Position numbers and translations under genes: made by a program. A stretch of DNA of 64,000 nt from assembly GCA_016210055.1 (NCBI GenBank), contig JACQUZ010000055.1, positions 1 through 64,000 on the forward strand. Reading direction: 5' to 3'. The notes below the pieces were generated by a model. It was not told the DNA's origin. It made no database searches and saw nothing but the letters and a program-made list of their open reading frames with translations. Below, piece by piece: positions 1-8,075 of the stretch; position 1 is the stretch's first letter; every line of letters begins with the position of its first letter. This DNA comes from Deltaproteobacteria bacterium (GTDB lineage: Bacteria > Myxococcota_A > Polyangia > Haliangiales > SHYZ01).

Positions 1-809
1 AGCGGCGAAACGCTTCCGCCCTGGACCGTCCCCACTTCACTCTGCGTTCGCTTCCCATCCTCCAGCACGCCGGCGGCCAACCATTTCTGGATGAGCCGCA
101 CGACACGCTGGTCCGCCACACGGTGCTCGACGAACTTCACCAACCACTCGTGCTTCAACGTGTCGAAGAAGCTCCGAATGTCGGCATCGAGCACCCAGTT
201 CACCTTCTTCGTCGTAATGCCAACCGTGAGCGCATCCAGCGCCTGATGCGGGCTGCGCCCGGGTCGGAATCCGTACGAGAAGCCGAGGAAGTCTTCTTCG
301 TAGATGGCGTTCAGAACCTCGACGACGGCGCGCTGGACGATCTTGTCCTCCAGCGCGGGAACACCGAGCGGCCTCTGCCGCCCGTCCGCCTTCGGGATGT
401 ACACCCTACGAACTGGCTTCGCCCGGTACGCTCCTCGCTTCAGCCGTCCGGAGAGGTCCAGAAGGTTGTCCTCCAGTCTCTCGCCGTAGTGCCGCCACGT
501 CTCTCCGTCGACTCCCGCTGCGGCGTCTCGCTTCAGGGCGAGGTACGCCGCGCGCAGGCGCTCGACGTCGTAGACGTGGTGCAGGAGCGCGGTGAACCGT
601 TGCTTCCTCTCCCTTCTTGCTACCTGACGTACCCGCTCGAGCGCGCTTGGCGCGCCACCCCGGCTCTGTGTCCGGAGCGCGTTGCGCTCGGGCGAGTTCC
701 CTTCGGCCAGGCCCCTTCCCTCCACCACCTCCGCGGCCGGTTCATCGGCCTTGTTCGGCGGCTTCGTCGGTACTACGCGCCTGTCCGACTTCCCACGTCC
801 GTTCGTCAT
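1..809 (-). CDS. ltrA: Group II intron reverse transcriptase/maturase, C-terminally cut by window edge
   Basis: This intron-encoded protein normally copies the spliced intron into DNA and helps it fold and splice. The visible 269 residues begin at an ATG at 809-807 with a basic N-terminal extension. Reverse-transcriptase landmarks follow in order: a VYIPKADGRQRPLGVP block, EDKIVQRA, GFSYGFRPGRSPHQAL, VLDADIRSFFDT and finally GTVQGGSVSPL just before position 1. The palm YADD box, the maturase domain and any endonuclease domain would lie beyond the edge, so activity cannot be judged. The reading frame shows no stop or frameshift. The family assignment is firm; the subclass is not. Confidence 0.93.
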   Translation of the reverse strand, partial: MTNGRGKSDRRVVPTKPPNKADEPAAEVVEGRGLAEGNSPERNALRTQSRGGAPSALERVRQVARRERKQRFTALLHHVYDVERLRAAYLALKRDAAAGVDGETWRHYGERLEDNLLDLSGRLKRGAYRAKPVRRVYIPKADGRQRPLGVPALEDKIVQRAVVEVLNAIYEEDFLGFSYGFRPGRSPHQALDALTVGITTKKVNWVLDADIRSFFDTLKHEWLVKFVEHRVADQRVVRLIQKWLAAGVLEDGKRTQSEVGTVQGGSVSP

Positions 810-1189
810 CGGCGTGCGCCTTTCGGCTTCCCGACACGGTCTGCAGCCTCATCGGCTCCAGACGGACGTGGGATCTCCCGGTTCCCGTACGCGGTGATTC
901 CGCGCGTGCTCGGGGTCTCTGACCGCGCGGGATCCCGACGTGCCTCGCGATATCGGCACGTCGGGTGTGGCCTTCCGCCCATCTCCACGGCGTCGGCATC
1001 CCGGAGTACCCGTCGCTTGCGCGACGGGGCATGGATTTCGCGGCTCAATACCCGGCCCGCGCGTTCCCCTGTCAACGCTTCGCCTGCGTCCTTGCGGCCG
1101 CCGACGCATGACTCGGGGTCGAACTGGGTCGCTACTCCTGGTTCGTTCAGGACTTTCACCCTTTCACCGCGCCGATTTCACCGGCGCAC
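1..1189 (-). mobile_element. Group II intron, 5' part (continues past left edge)
   Basis: Read on the minus strand, the element starts with GTGCGCCGG at 1189-1181, which fits the GUGYG 5' end of group II introns. It continues with a segment containing AGGGTGAAAGTCC, a sequence commonly found near the 5' end of bacterial group II intron RNAs. About 380 nt of presumed ribozyme domains I-III precede the reverse-transcriptase start at 809, a normal arrangement with the ORF in domain IV. Domains V and VI and the 3' exon lie outside the window. The 5' exon is the sequence just before the lipoprotein start codon (minus-strand TCGTCTGCTCC). The element is antisense to that gene, so it cannot be spliced from its mRNA. 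The boundary is inferred from motif and spacing, not from a folded structure. Confidence 0.85.
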
Positions 1190-1199
1190 GGAGCAGACG
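1190..1199 (+). promoter_or_regulatory. Ribosome binding site left at the intron junction
   Basis: The ten bases between the intron 5' end and the lipoprotein ATG read GGAGCAGACG. The GGAG lies 6 nt from the ATG, a normal Shine-Dalgarno distance, and its first G is the first exon base. Any native promoter of the downstream gene would have to lie on the far side of the intron or be supplied by it. Confidence 0.6.
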
Positions 1200-1904
1200 A
1201 TGAAACGAGTCATATGCCGCACGCTGTCGGTCCCGCTGATTGCCCTTGGGTTCGGCTGCGCGGGCTTCGAAGAAGATGTCAGCGGAAAGGAGACTGGAGC
1301 TAGCAATGAGGTTGGTGAGACTAGCGCCGCACGCGACGGCGTCAGGGACCTCGATCCCGAGCTGGCTGCCGACGCTGAGGCATTTGAATACGACGGAGGA
1401 CGTACGTACACCACCATCGACCTGGACAAGCCACCTCAGAGGCTGCGCTTAGCAACGAGCCTAACGCTGCCCAGGAAAATCAAGACCACATACCGGGGTG
1501 ACGACCTGGAGATTGAGTCCTTCAAGACCAATTACTGGGTCTACAAGAGCATTGGGGGAGAAGTGGAGACCGACTACGACGACGATGAATTGGAAGTCCT
1601 TGGGTCCAAAATAGAGATTTACAACTACTATTACGGCATGGATGAGGACCTGGGAATCAACTTCCCGGTGCTCTTGATGGAGCGATGGAAATCGCGGGCC
1701 AATGAGAACCACGTGAAGCTCAAGGAATATGCGGCGGGCATCGCAGTGAAGATCAAGAGCAACGGCGATGTCACGCCCGGCGAGGGTCCGGTTATTCTGC
1801 CCCTCTGTGGCGTCATCACGAAGGCGTCGGTCAAAATCGGCAGCACCAAGCAAGAGAGCTATATTACCGGCAAGGGTTGCTTGCCAGACCAAATGCCCTA
1901 CTAA
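1200..1904 (+). CDS. Unrecognised lipoprotein, 234 aa
   Basis: The ATG at 1200 gives MKRVICRTLSVPLIALGFGC, a signal peptide with a lipobox-like ending at Cys20. The mature part is acidic at first and has no domain that I recognise. It has Tyr/Asp-rich stretches around residues 110-150 and late cysteines (LCGV, KGCL) that could form a disulfide. The open frame extends upstream to 123, but that part is the complement of the intron reverse transcriptase, so the start was placed at the ATG with the GGAG site. Base composition is visibly lower in GC than in the following genes, with several A/T-ending codons in a row, which may indicate foreign origin. Function unknown. Confidence 0.75.
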   Translation: MKRVICRTLSVPLIALGFGCAGFEEDVSGKETGASNEVGETSAARDGVRDLDPELAADAEAFEYDGGRTYTTIDLDKPPQRLRLATSLTLPRKIKTTYRGDDLEIESFKTNYWVYKSIGGEVETDYDDDELEVLGSKIEIYNYYYGMDEDLGINFPVLLMERWKSRANENHVKLKEYAAGIAVKIKSNGDVTPGEGPVILPLCGVITKASVKIGSTKQESYITGKGCLPDQMPY

Positions 1905-2256
1905 ACAAGCTCGAGCTTATCCTTATCGGCTTCTCCGCGACTCACTTCCTCCGGCTTCCTGAACCCCCTGACCTCCTCCACATCGACCAGGGTGCCGCGC
2001 CGCCACCGTCATGCTCGTGATACGTCACACGTGACGATTCCTCCTCGCCCTAATACCTTGGCGCACTTGCGCGAGCACGTGGCTTGCAGAGGGCGCTCGC
2101 ATGCAATTACAAGCCGTCCCACGTGCTGCGACCACTTTGGGATAGGGCGCCCTTGTGGCACCCGATAGGCGTGCGCCCAGCCGTTACGCGGGCGATCCCC
2201 GTGACGACGAGAACACGCTGGGATCGCTCGATCACTTCGGAAGGAGATGAGGAGAA
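1905..2256. other. Intergenic region with two short palindromes
   Basis: No convincing gene was seen. A perfect 12-bp palindrome, AAGCTCGAGCTT (1907-1918), sits directly after the lipoprotein stop codon but lacks a T-run, so it is only a weak terminator candidate. A second dyad, CGTCAC-AC-GTGACG (2023-2036), could be an operator for the downstream nuclease gene. AAGGAG at 2241-2246 and GGAG at 2251-2254 precede the ATG at 2257. No clear -35/-10 or -24/-12 promoter was found. Confidence 0.4.
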
Positions 2257-4977
2257 ATGCGTTCACGATCGACCCTTCACCTTGCGCTGCCCCTCGGGGC
2301 GGCGCTCACCGCGGCCTGCGCGGCCGCCGCCCCGGATGGCGACCCCGAGATCGACGACGACGAGGTCGCCCAGACCAGCGCCGCGATCGTGAGTGACCTC
2401 GATGGTTTCCACGAAAGCGCGCCCGCGGAGCTCGAGCTCCGCACCGGGCGGGCGACCAAGATCCCCGTGTCGTGGTTCGCCCAGTACAGCCTCACCTTGA
2501 GCAACGCTCACGATGTCATGTTCCGCGCCGTGTGCAGCGCCGCCGACTCCGAGGTCGGACGCTGTGATACAGGGCTACTGGTGAGCTGGGGCGTGAGCAG
2601 CTCGCTGTTCAACGACAACGACACCTCGCCCGGCGCGCATGGCGCCGGACCAGGCGGCAGCTTCGTCGATCCTCCAGCCCAGGCGGCGACGACCCAGTAC
2701 ACGGTGCGCGCCTTCAGCCTGATGCGCGCCACGTCGCGCACGCGCGTCCAGTACAGCACCAATGGAGGCGCCACCTGGGCGAGCCTGTCCGGCACCGTCG
2801 AGGTTGGCGGGACGGTCGTACGCGTGGGCGCCTTGCAGGTCGGGGACTACCTCGAGGTGGAGTCCCACTCGAACGGCGCCGGCCATGCCGACACGAACCT
2901 CGTGCTCTTCTCAACCACACCTGCACCCGAGCGGCCGGTATTGGCGACGAATGACCAGTCGGCGACCGATCGCGATCCGCGCCTCAACATCGCCGGTGCC
3001 GGGTGGCAAAATGGGTACAACTACGTGCTCCTGGGCAAGGCCGCGCGCAGCACCGGTACCAACATGGGCGTAGAGACGCGCGTCGATCTCGTCCACGGCC
3101 CGCTCTCGGTCGTCACCTCGGTGTCGCGCACGTCCTGCAACGGCCCGTGCGGCGCTCAGATCGCCGCGGGCCGCTACCTGGTCTACGTCTTTGCCACGAT
3201 CGACCTGCCGGTGGGCGCATACAATTCGGCAGCGAACCAGCACCTGTCGGGGAAGATGCCGGAGCTCGGCGGCAAAGACGGATGCCCGAGCAACGAGCGT
3301 GACCACTACGGCGACGCCACCTGGTACCGCGGCGTCCCCAACGACATCGCCATGACCATGCAGCTCGAGCGTCGTGACGGCGCCACCTGGAAGACCATCG
3401 TCAACCGGAAGATCCCGCGCGGCGCGTTCGGCGCTGCTCCCGACCACGGCTGGAACAAGTTCGCGCTTCCGCTCGAGGTGACGACGCCGGGCGAATACCG
3501 GGTCGTGACCATCGAGCACGTCCCGGGGATTGAGCTGTTCGGCAATTGGCGTTACGAGCGCAACCCCGAGGCCACCGAGCTCAAGGTCGTAAGCTACAAC
3601 GCCTTGTATGGGGGCACGAGCTTCAACCACGCGAAGTACAAGAACCTCGCCAACCTGCTCGGCACCCGCGGATCGATCTTTCGGAGCGAGCTGCGGGTCG
3701 AGGAGCGCCTCGATCAGGCCCCCTTCCAGTGGGAGGCCGACGTGCTCGGCCTTCAGGAGGTCGCCAAGGAAAATGACGACAACGATCCGGACAACAAGTA
3801 CACCGACGTCGTGCTCGCCGAGCTCTTGGCGCGCGGTTCGCTCGACTGGACCTTCGCGCAGGGGCGTGGCGAGACCTTTAGCTACGACGGCGCTGGCGCC
3901 GGTCCGGGCATGAGCCCCCTGTTCGTGAACAGCCACTTCTACCCGGACGCGACCAGCTCGAAAGTGTACTTCTCCTCCGCGTCCAAGGCAGCGGCCGGCT
4001 GCCAAGATAACGGCGGCCTCGACTATTTCACCGAGTGCCACCTGTCCGAGCAGGGCATGGGTGATGGCGAAATCTACAACTATGCGAGCGCCGCCAAGCT
4101 GGCGGCGTGGCGCGGCGACGAGGCAGCGCGCCCGATCTCGGTCTTCAACGTGCACATGGAGTCCAGCGAAGGCCCCGCCGATTTCGCGCCGCGCGTGGGC
4201 GAGCTCAAGTCGCTCATGAACATCGTCGACAAGCTCCTTATCGCCGACCATCGCGCCTTCAACCGCGCGCCCGAAACGGACGGGGCGAAGAGCAGCCCCA
4301 AGCACTACCAGAACCGCTTCATGATCGTCGGGGATTGGAACGTGCGCGCCCACGAGTGCGGCGAGCACTACTGGATGCTGCGCATGCTGCGCGAGCGCTA
4401 CGGCTACGCCGTCGATGTGTCGATGGCCAAGGTGGACTTCACGGGCTCGCTCAAGCAGAGCATGCACGTCGGCGACTCCGGCTATGGCGCCGACGAGGTG
4501 CCCGTGGGCTATCAGCACATGTGGACCGACGACCCGCGCTCACCGCCGGCGTGGACGGCCTGGAGCACCGAGCATGAGCACGGATTCTTCTCCGACTTCC
4601 CCTGGTGGGCGGTCGACTGGCGCGGCAAGACCCCTACGGCAAATAACGCCGGTGAACGGCTGTCGATGATCGTTCTCGTCGGCAGGGGCTGGGCCTACGA
4701 CGACCCGGTGCTCGACTACACCGTGATGAGCGACTCGAACGACTTCTCGCCCATGAACCTCCATGGCCGCGGCGTCGAGATGTGGCAACCTACCGCCTTG
4801 GGTTTTCCCATTTGCCCGGACGAAGGCGCGGTATCGAACCACCCGACCCGAAGCTACGCGCCGAACCACTCGCTCGGCTGTGATTACTCGGCAAGCGGCG
4901 GCACCAACCCCGGGGCACCCGCGCTGCACAGCGATCACAAGCCGATGGGCGCCCGCCTGCGCATCTGGTCACGCTGA
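2257..4977 (+). CDS. Secreted endonuclease/exonuclease/phosphatase (DNase I-fold) family protein
   Basis: A 906-residue exported protein. The signal peptide ends LTAACAAAA, so it may be a lipoprotein. Residues about 40-430 hold beta-rich, non-catalytic segments. The C-terminal half carries the catalytic landmarks of the EEP superfamily (metal-dependent phosphodiesterases such as DNase I and sphingomyelinase): VSYNAL (Asn448), LGLQEV (Glu501), FNVHMES (His633), VGDWN (Asp693, Asn695) and LHSDHKP (Asp893, His894). All the core residues appear to be present, so it should be an active Mg-dependent hydrolase outside the cytoplasm. The substrate could be nucleic acid, phospholipid or inositol phosphate and cannot be told from sequence. 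The PHP protein 190 bp downstream is a second extracellular phosphoesterase candidate. Confidence 0.85.
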   Translation: MRSRSTLHLALPLGAALTAACAAAAPDGDPEIDDDEVAQTSAAIVSDLDGFHESAPAELELRTGRATKIPVSWFAQYSLTLSNAHDVMFRAVCSAADSEVGRCDTGLLVSWGVSSSLFNDNDTSPGAHGAGPGGSFVDPPAQAATTQYTVRAFSLMRATSRTRVQYSTNGGATWASLSGTVEVGGTVVRVGALQVGDYLEVESHSNGAGHADTNLVLFSTTPAPERPVLATNDQSATDRDPRLNIAGAGWQNGYNYVLLGKAARSTGTNMGVETRVDLVHGPLSVVTSVSRTSCNGPCGAQIAAGRYLVYVFATIDLPVGAYNSAANQHLSGKMPELGGKDGCPSNERDHYGDATWYRGVPNDIAMTMQLERRDGATWKTIVNRKIPRGAFGAAPDHGWNKFALPLEVTTPGEYRVVTIEHVPGIELFGNWRYERNPEATELKVVSYNALYGGTSFNHAKYKNLANLLGTRGSIFRSELRVEERLDQAPFQWEADVLGLQEVAKENDDNDPDNKYTDVVLAELLARGSLDWTFAQGRGETFSYDGAGAGPGMSPLFVNSHFYPDATSSKVYFSSASKAAAGCQDNGGLDYFTECHLSEQGMGDGEIYNYASAAKLAAWRGDEAARPISVFNVHMESSEGPADFAPRVGELKSLMNIVDKLLIADHRAFNRAPETDGAKSSPKHYQNRFMIVGDWNVRAHECGEHYWMLRMLRERYGYAVDVSMAKVDFTGSLKQSMHVGDSGYGADEVPVGYQHMWTDDPRSPPAWTAWSTEHEHGFFSDFPWWAVDWRGKTPTANNAGERLSMIVLVGRGWAYDDPVLDYTVMSDSNDFSPMNLHGRGVEMWQPTALGFPICPDEGAVSNHPTRSYAPNHSLGCDYSASGGTNPGAPALHSDHKPMGARLRIWSR

Positions 4978-5167
4978 CGCCGATAAGACCGTCCCAGGCC
5001 CACCGCACCGCCATCCGGCAGCCCTGTCACAGCGTCACTCCAAGATCCCGCACCCGTCACGCCCAGCGCGGTGACATCTCCCGCCGTTCGCTTGGCAACT
5101 ACATGGAAACACTCATGACGCGTGGTGGTCCATCGGTTGCACATGGGGCGCCGAGGAGGAACAAGCC

Positions 5168-7993
5168 ATGTTGCGCAAGATCCGCGCGCGCACCGCGTGC
5201 ACCATGTTGGGAACCATTGCCCTTGCCTGCTCGGCGCCCGATGCGCTCGACACAGGCGAAGTCGACATGACCGAGGGAGAGATCGCAAGCGTCATGGGCG
5301 GAGTCGAGTGGTCTATCGACGCTCCCTGGCGCATGGAGCCGTCCTCGGGCACCTTCGGCGCCATCCCCATCACCGTCACCTTTCACGATGGCAGCGAGCA
5401 GAAGGACATGGCCGGCGTGACCAAGTACAGCCTCAGACAATTCTGTGGGGTGACCATCCGCCAAGTGAACGGCGACAACAAGACCCGGAACTACCCCGTC
5501 GAGGCGTTTCACGAGATCGAGTCGCACACCAAGTGGCCATACTCCACCGGGCTCCCCATCTCGAAGCTCCGGCGCATCTGGAAGGGGGAGGGCTTCTCCG
5601 ACGTGCTCAACATTCGTGAGTCAGCCGAGTGGAACGCGACGGTCTTCTACTATCCAGGACCGAACGCCAGCGCCGGACCGGATGTGGTCCTGGATGTGAC
5701 CGCGGTGGTGAGCCGCCAGAGCTTCTGTCCCTACTGGATGACACCGCTCCCGGAGCCGTGCGAGGCCACCGACTCATGCGGCAGTCCTGTCGTCGACTAC
5801 TTCCCCGCGACGCTCAAGGTTCACTACGGAAACGCGCCCTTGCCCCGGTTCGACTCGGGCTGGGTCTATGGCGACCTGCACTACCACTCACAGGGGACCG
5901 ACAACGATGGGGAATCGGCGCTCGCATACCGCAGCGTCATCCAGGCCATGAAGGCCATCGGCATGGACTTCGTCTTTGCCACCGAGCACGCTTCGGACAG
6001 CGGCCAGATCACCGGGTTCTCAGAGATCTTTGCCTCGGACGTCGTGGACAAGAACGTCCCCCTCCCCGATTGGCTCATCGATACGATCCTCTGGCTGTTT
6101 GGCGCGAGCCTGCCGTCCGGTGCCATCCCGCTCGGCGAGAGCAGCATCGACACGCAGAGGGACATGAACGAATACCGGTTCGCCTTCCTGCGAAGCTGGC
6201 TCCACGGCGCTGACGGAGCCAATCAAGAGGTCCTCTCGAGCCCCGGTCTTCGCGCGCCCCAGATCTTCCTGGGCGGCGAGGTGGACGCCGTCCCCGAGAT
6301 CTCGCAGGCCGAGAGGAACCAGGGATACCTCACCTACGGCAACAAGAAGAAGTACTACTGGAATAGCTGCAGCGCGATACCTTCTGACATCAAGAGCGCT
6401 GCCGAGGCGGCGACCTACAAGTTCTGCCCCAAGGGATCGCTCTCGCTCCTCGAGGAGTACCTGGGCGAGGGACGCTTTGGGCTGAGGGACATCCAGGGTT
6501 TTGGCAGCACCTATTTCGCTCGGCAGCACTTCGTGCACCTCCCATACGATGCGAACCGCGAGGACGCCTTCGTCACGAGCGACACCGAGAAGTACGGCGG
6601 CGCGACCCGGCGCCTCAAGCACATCCTGGAGACCGACTACGACGTGAACATGGTCACGGGCTTCGACGGAGTGTCCTACAACGCCGGCAGCAAGGGCTAC
6701 CTGTTCCTCGCGCATCCCGTGAACGCGGCATCGGGCAACGGCCACGGCCGACTCGGACCCGACATTGTGCCTTACTCCGACGCACAGCTCATGACTGCGT
6801 TCGCGTCGCCCTGGGTTCTGGGCCTGCAGCTCTGGAACGAAGACTCCCGGCTTTTGTCCAAGCCGGGTCAGGCTGCCTTTCCCCACAAGCTCGCCCCAAG
6901 CACCTTCGGCTACGGCGACCTCGACAAGATCAGCGGCTGGTCGAAGGTGGAACAGGGGGCGCAGCTTTCGGCGCTGCACCACGGCGCGGCGGCGTGGGAC
7001 AAGATGCTCCTGTGGAGCCTCGATCCGGCCAAGAAGCCGCCGGGCTACCCGACCTGGCCGCGCAAGGTCTTCATGGCGGGCGGATCGGACGCGCACGGCG
7101 ATCTGAACTTCCGCCGCGAGGGCGCCGTCTCGGGATGGTCCGCGAGCGTGGACACGGCGATCGGCAAGCCTCGAAACCTCGTGTTCGTGGGCCAAAACCG
7201 CCCGGTCGTGCTCAGCGCCGCGGGCAAGACGACCACCACGATTGGCCAGGCGCAGGCCGTCGATGGGCTCAAGTCGGGACAGTTCGTGGTGACCGACGGC
7301 CCGATTGTCCGCATGGCCATAGACACCAACGGCGACGGCCAGATCGGGAACACGGACGTCCCCCTCGGCGGCGTCTACAGCTACTTGAACGACAGCGTGC
7401 CTCTCATTGTGGAATGGAAGTCGACGGCCGAGTTCGGACCGGTCAAGTCCATCGACCTGTATCTTGGTGTCAATGCGTCGGCCTATCCAGCGGGGGCGGT
7501 CTACGCGCCGTCGGGACACGGTACCCGTGGCCCCGGCGATCCCGGCAGCGGGACCACCGATTACTCAGGCCTCAAGATCATGGCGGATGGCTACTACCTG
7601 GATCCGACCGGGAAGCTACGCATCAACGTGGCGACGGCGTGCAGCGGCGTGCCGGGCTGCACCGCCTATTCAGGCAAGACGAAGATCGCGCTCAAGCCGA
7701 GCCAGTATCGACTGTTCAAGACGACGTGCACGACGGAGAAGGTCTGCTACCCGCCGGATTACGAGCTCCATCCCAAGCCCTACTGCATCGACGAGCCGAC
7801 CTGCACGGCCGAGAACGTCGTTGGGGCCCAGCGGCTCTTCGTGCGCGCGTTCGCGCGATCATCGAGCAGCGAGCGCCTGGCCGACGGATCGGCCGCGCCC
7901 ATCGAGCGATTCGGCTACACCAACCCGATCTGGCTCAAGCCCCTTACCTTCAGCGTCTACCCACTCGACGCAGCAGTGCTAAGCACGCGGTAG
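5168..7993 (+). CDS. PHP-domain secreted lipoprotein (putative metallophosphoesterase)
   Basis: 941 residues, with a good GGAGGAA site before the ATG at 5168. The signal peptide ends IALACS, a lipobox. A beta-rich N-terminal region of about 230 residues precedes a PHP-type metal site: GDLHYH (His238, His240), FATEHAS near residue 278, and GGSDAH (Asp641, His643) far downstream. Large insertions separate the motifs. PHP domains hydrolyse phosphate esters using two or three metals; secreted members are poorly characterised. The C-terminal 250 residues are beta-rich with paired cysteines and a calcium-loop-like segment (DTNGDGQIGNTD). The 190-bp gap after the nuclease gene shows no strong terminator, so co-transcription is possible. 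Substrate unknown. Confidence 0.8.
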   Translation: MLRKIRARTACTMLGTIALACSAPDALDTGEVDMTEGEIASVMGGVEWSIDAPWRMEPSSGTFGAIPITVTFHDGSEQKDMAGVTKYSLRQFCGVTIRQVNGDNKTRNYPVEAFHEIESHTKWPYSTGLPISKLRRIWKGEGFSDVLNIRESAEWNATVFYYPGPNASAGPDVVLDVTAVVSRQSFCPYWMTPLPEPCEATDSCGSPVVDYFPATLKVHYGNAPLPRFDSGWVYGDLHYHSQGTDNDGESALAYRSVIQAMKAIGMDFVFATEHASDSGQITGFSEIFASDVVDKNVPLPDWLIDTILWLFGASLPSGAIPLGESSIDTQRDMNEYRFAFLRSWLHGADGANQEVLSSPGLRAPQIFLGGEVDAVPEISQAERNQGYLTYGNKKKYYWNSCSAIPSDIKSAAEAATYKFCPKGSLSLLEEYLGEGRFGLRDIQGFGSTYFARQHFVHLPYDANREDAFVTSDTEKYGGATRRLKHILETDYDVNMVTGFDGVSYNAGSKGYLFLAHPVNAASGNGHGRLGPDIVPYSDAQLMTAFASPWVLGLQLWNEDSRLLSKPGQAAFPHKLAPSTFGYGDLDKISGWSKVEQGAQLSALHHGAAAWDKMLLWSLDPAKKPPGYPTWPRKVFMAGGSDAHGDLNFRREGAVSGWSASVDTAIGKPRNLVFVGQNRPVVLSAAGKTTTTIGQAQAVDGLKSGQFVVTDGPIVRMAIDTNGDGQIGNTDVPLGGVYSYLNDSVPLIVEWKSTAEFGPVKSIDLYLGVNASAYPAGAVYAPSGHGTRGPGDPGSGTTDYSGLKIMADGYYLDPTGKLRINVATACSGVPGCTAYSGKTKIALKPSQYRLFKTTCTTEKVCYPPDYELHPKPYCIDEPTCTAENVVGAQRLFVRAFARSSSSERLADGSAAPIERFGYTNPIWLKPLTFSVYPLDAAVLSTR

Positions 7994-8075
7994 CACGTTC
8001 CCCCACGCCTACCCGCACGAATCATCCAGCCCTCAGCCTGCCGGCATGGGTCGTGCTACGCTTCCCGCCCGCGTC

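Noticed and set aside
123-1904. A 593-residue open frame on the plus strand
   Set aside because: Its first 359 residues are the complement of the intron reverse transcriptase and ribozyme; only the part from 1200 has a signal peptide and ribosome site.
1907-1918. AAGCTCGAGCTT as an intrinsic terminator
   Set aside because: The dyad has no loop of usable size and no following T-run; kept only as a note in the gap entry.
2044-2075. TTGGCGCACTTGC considered as a sigma-54 promoter for the nuclease
   Set aside because: GG and GC are only 7 nt apart rather than the required 10.
2911-4518. A 535-residue frame antisense to the nuclease
   Set aside because: Low-complexity Arg/Ala/Val/His shadow of a GC-rich gene whose sense frame carries all EEP motifs.
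6020-7519. A 499-residue frame antisense to the PHP lipoprotein
   Set aside because: No domain signature; the sense frame has the HxH and SDAH metal motifs and a lipoprotein signal.
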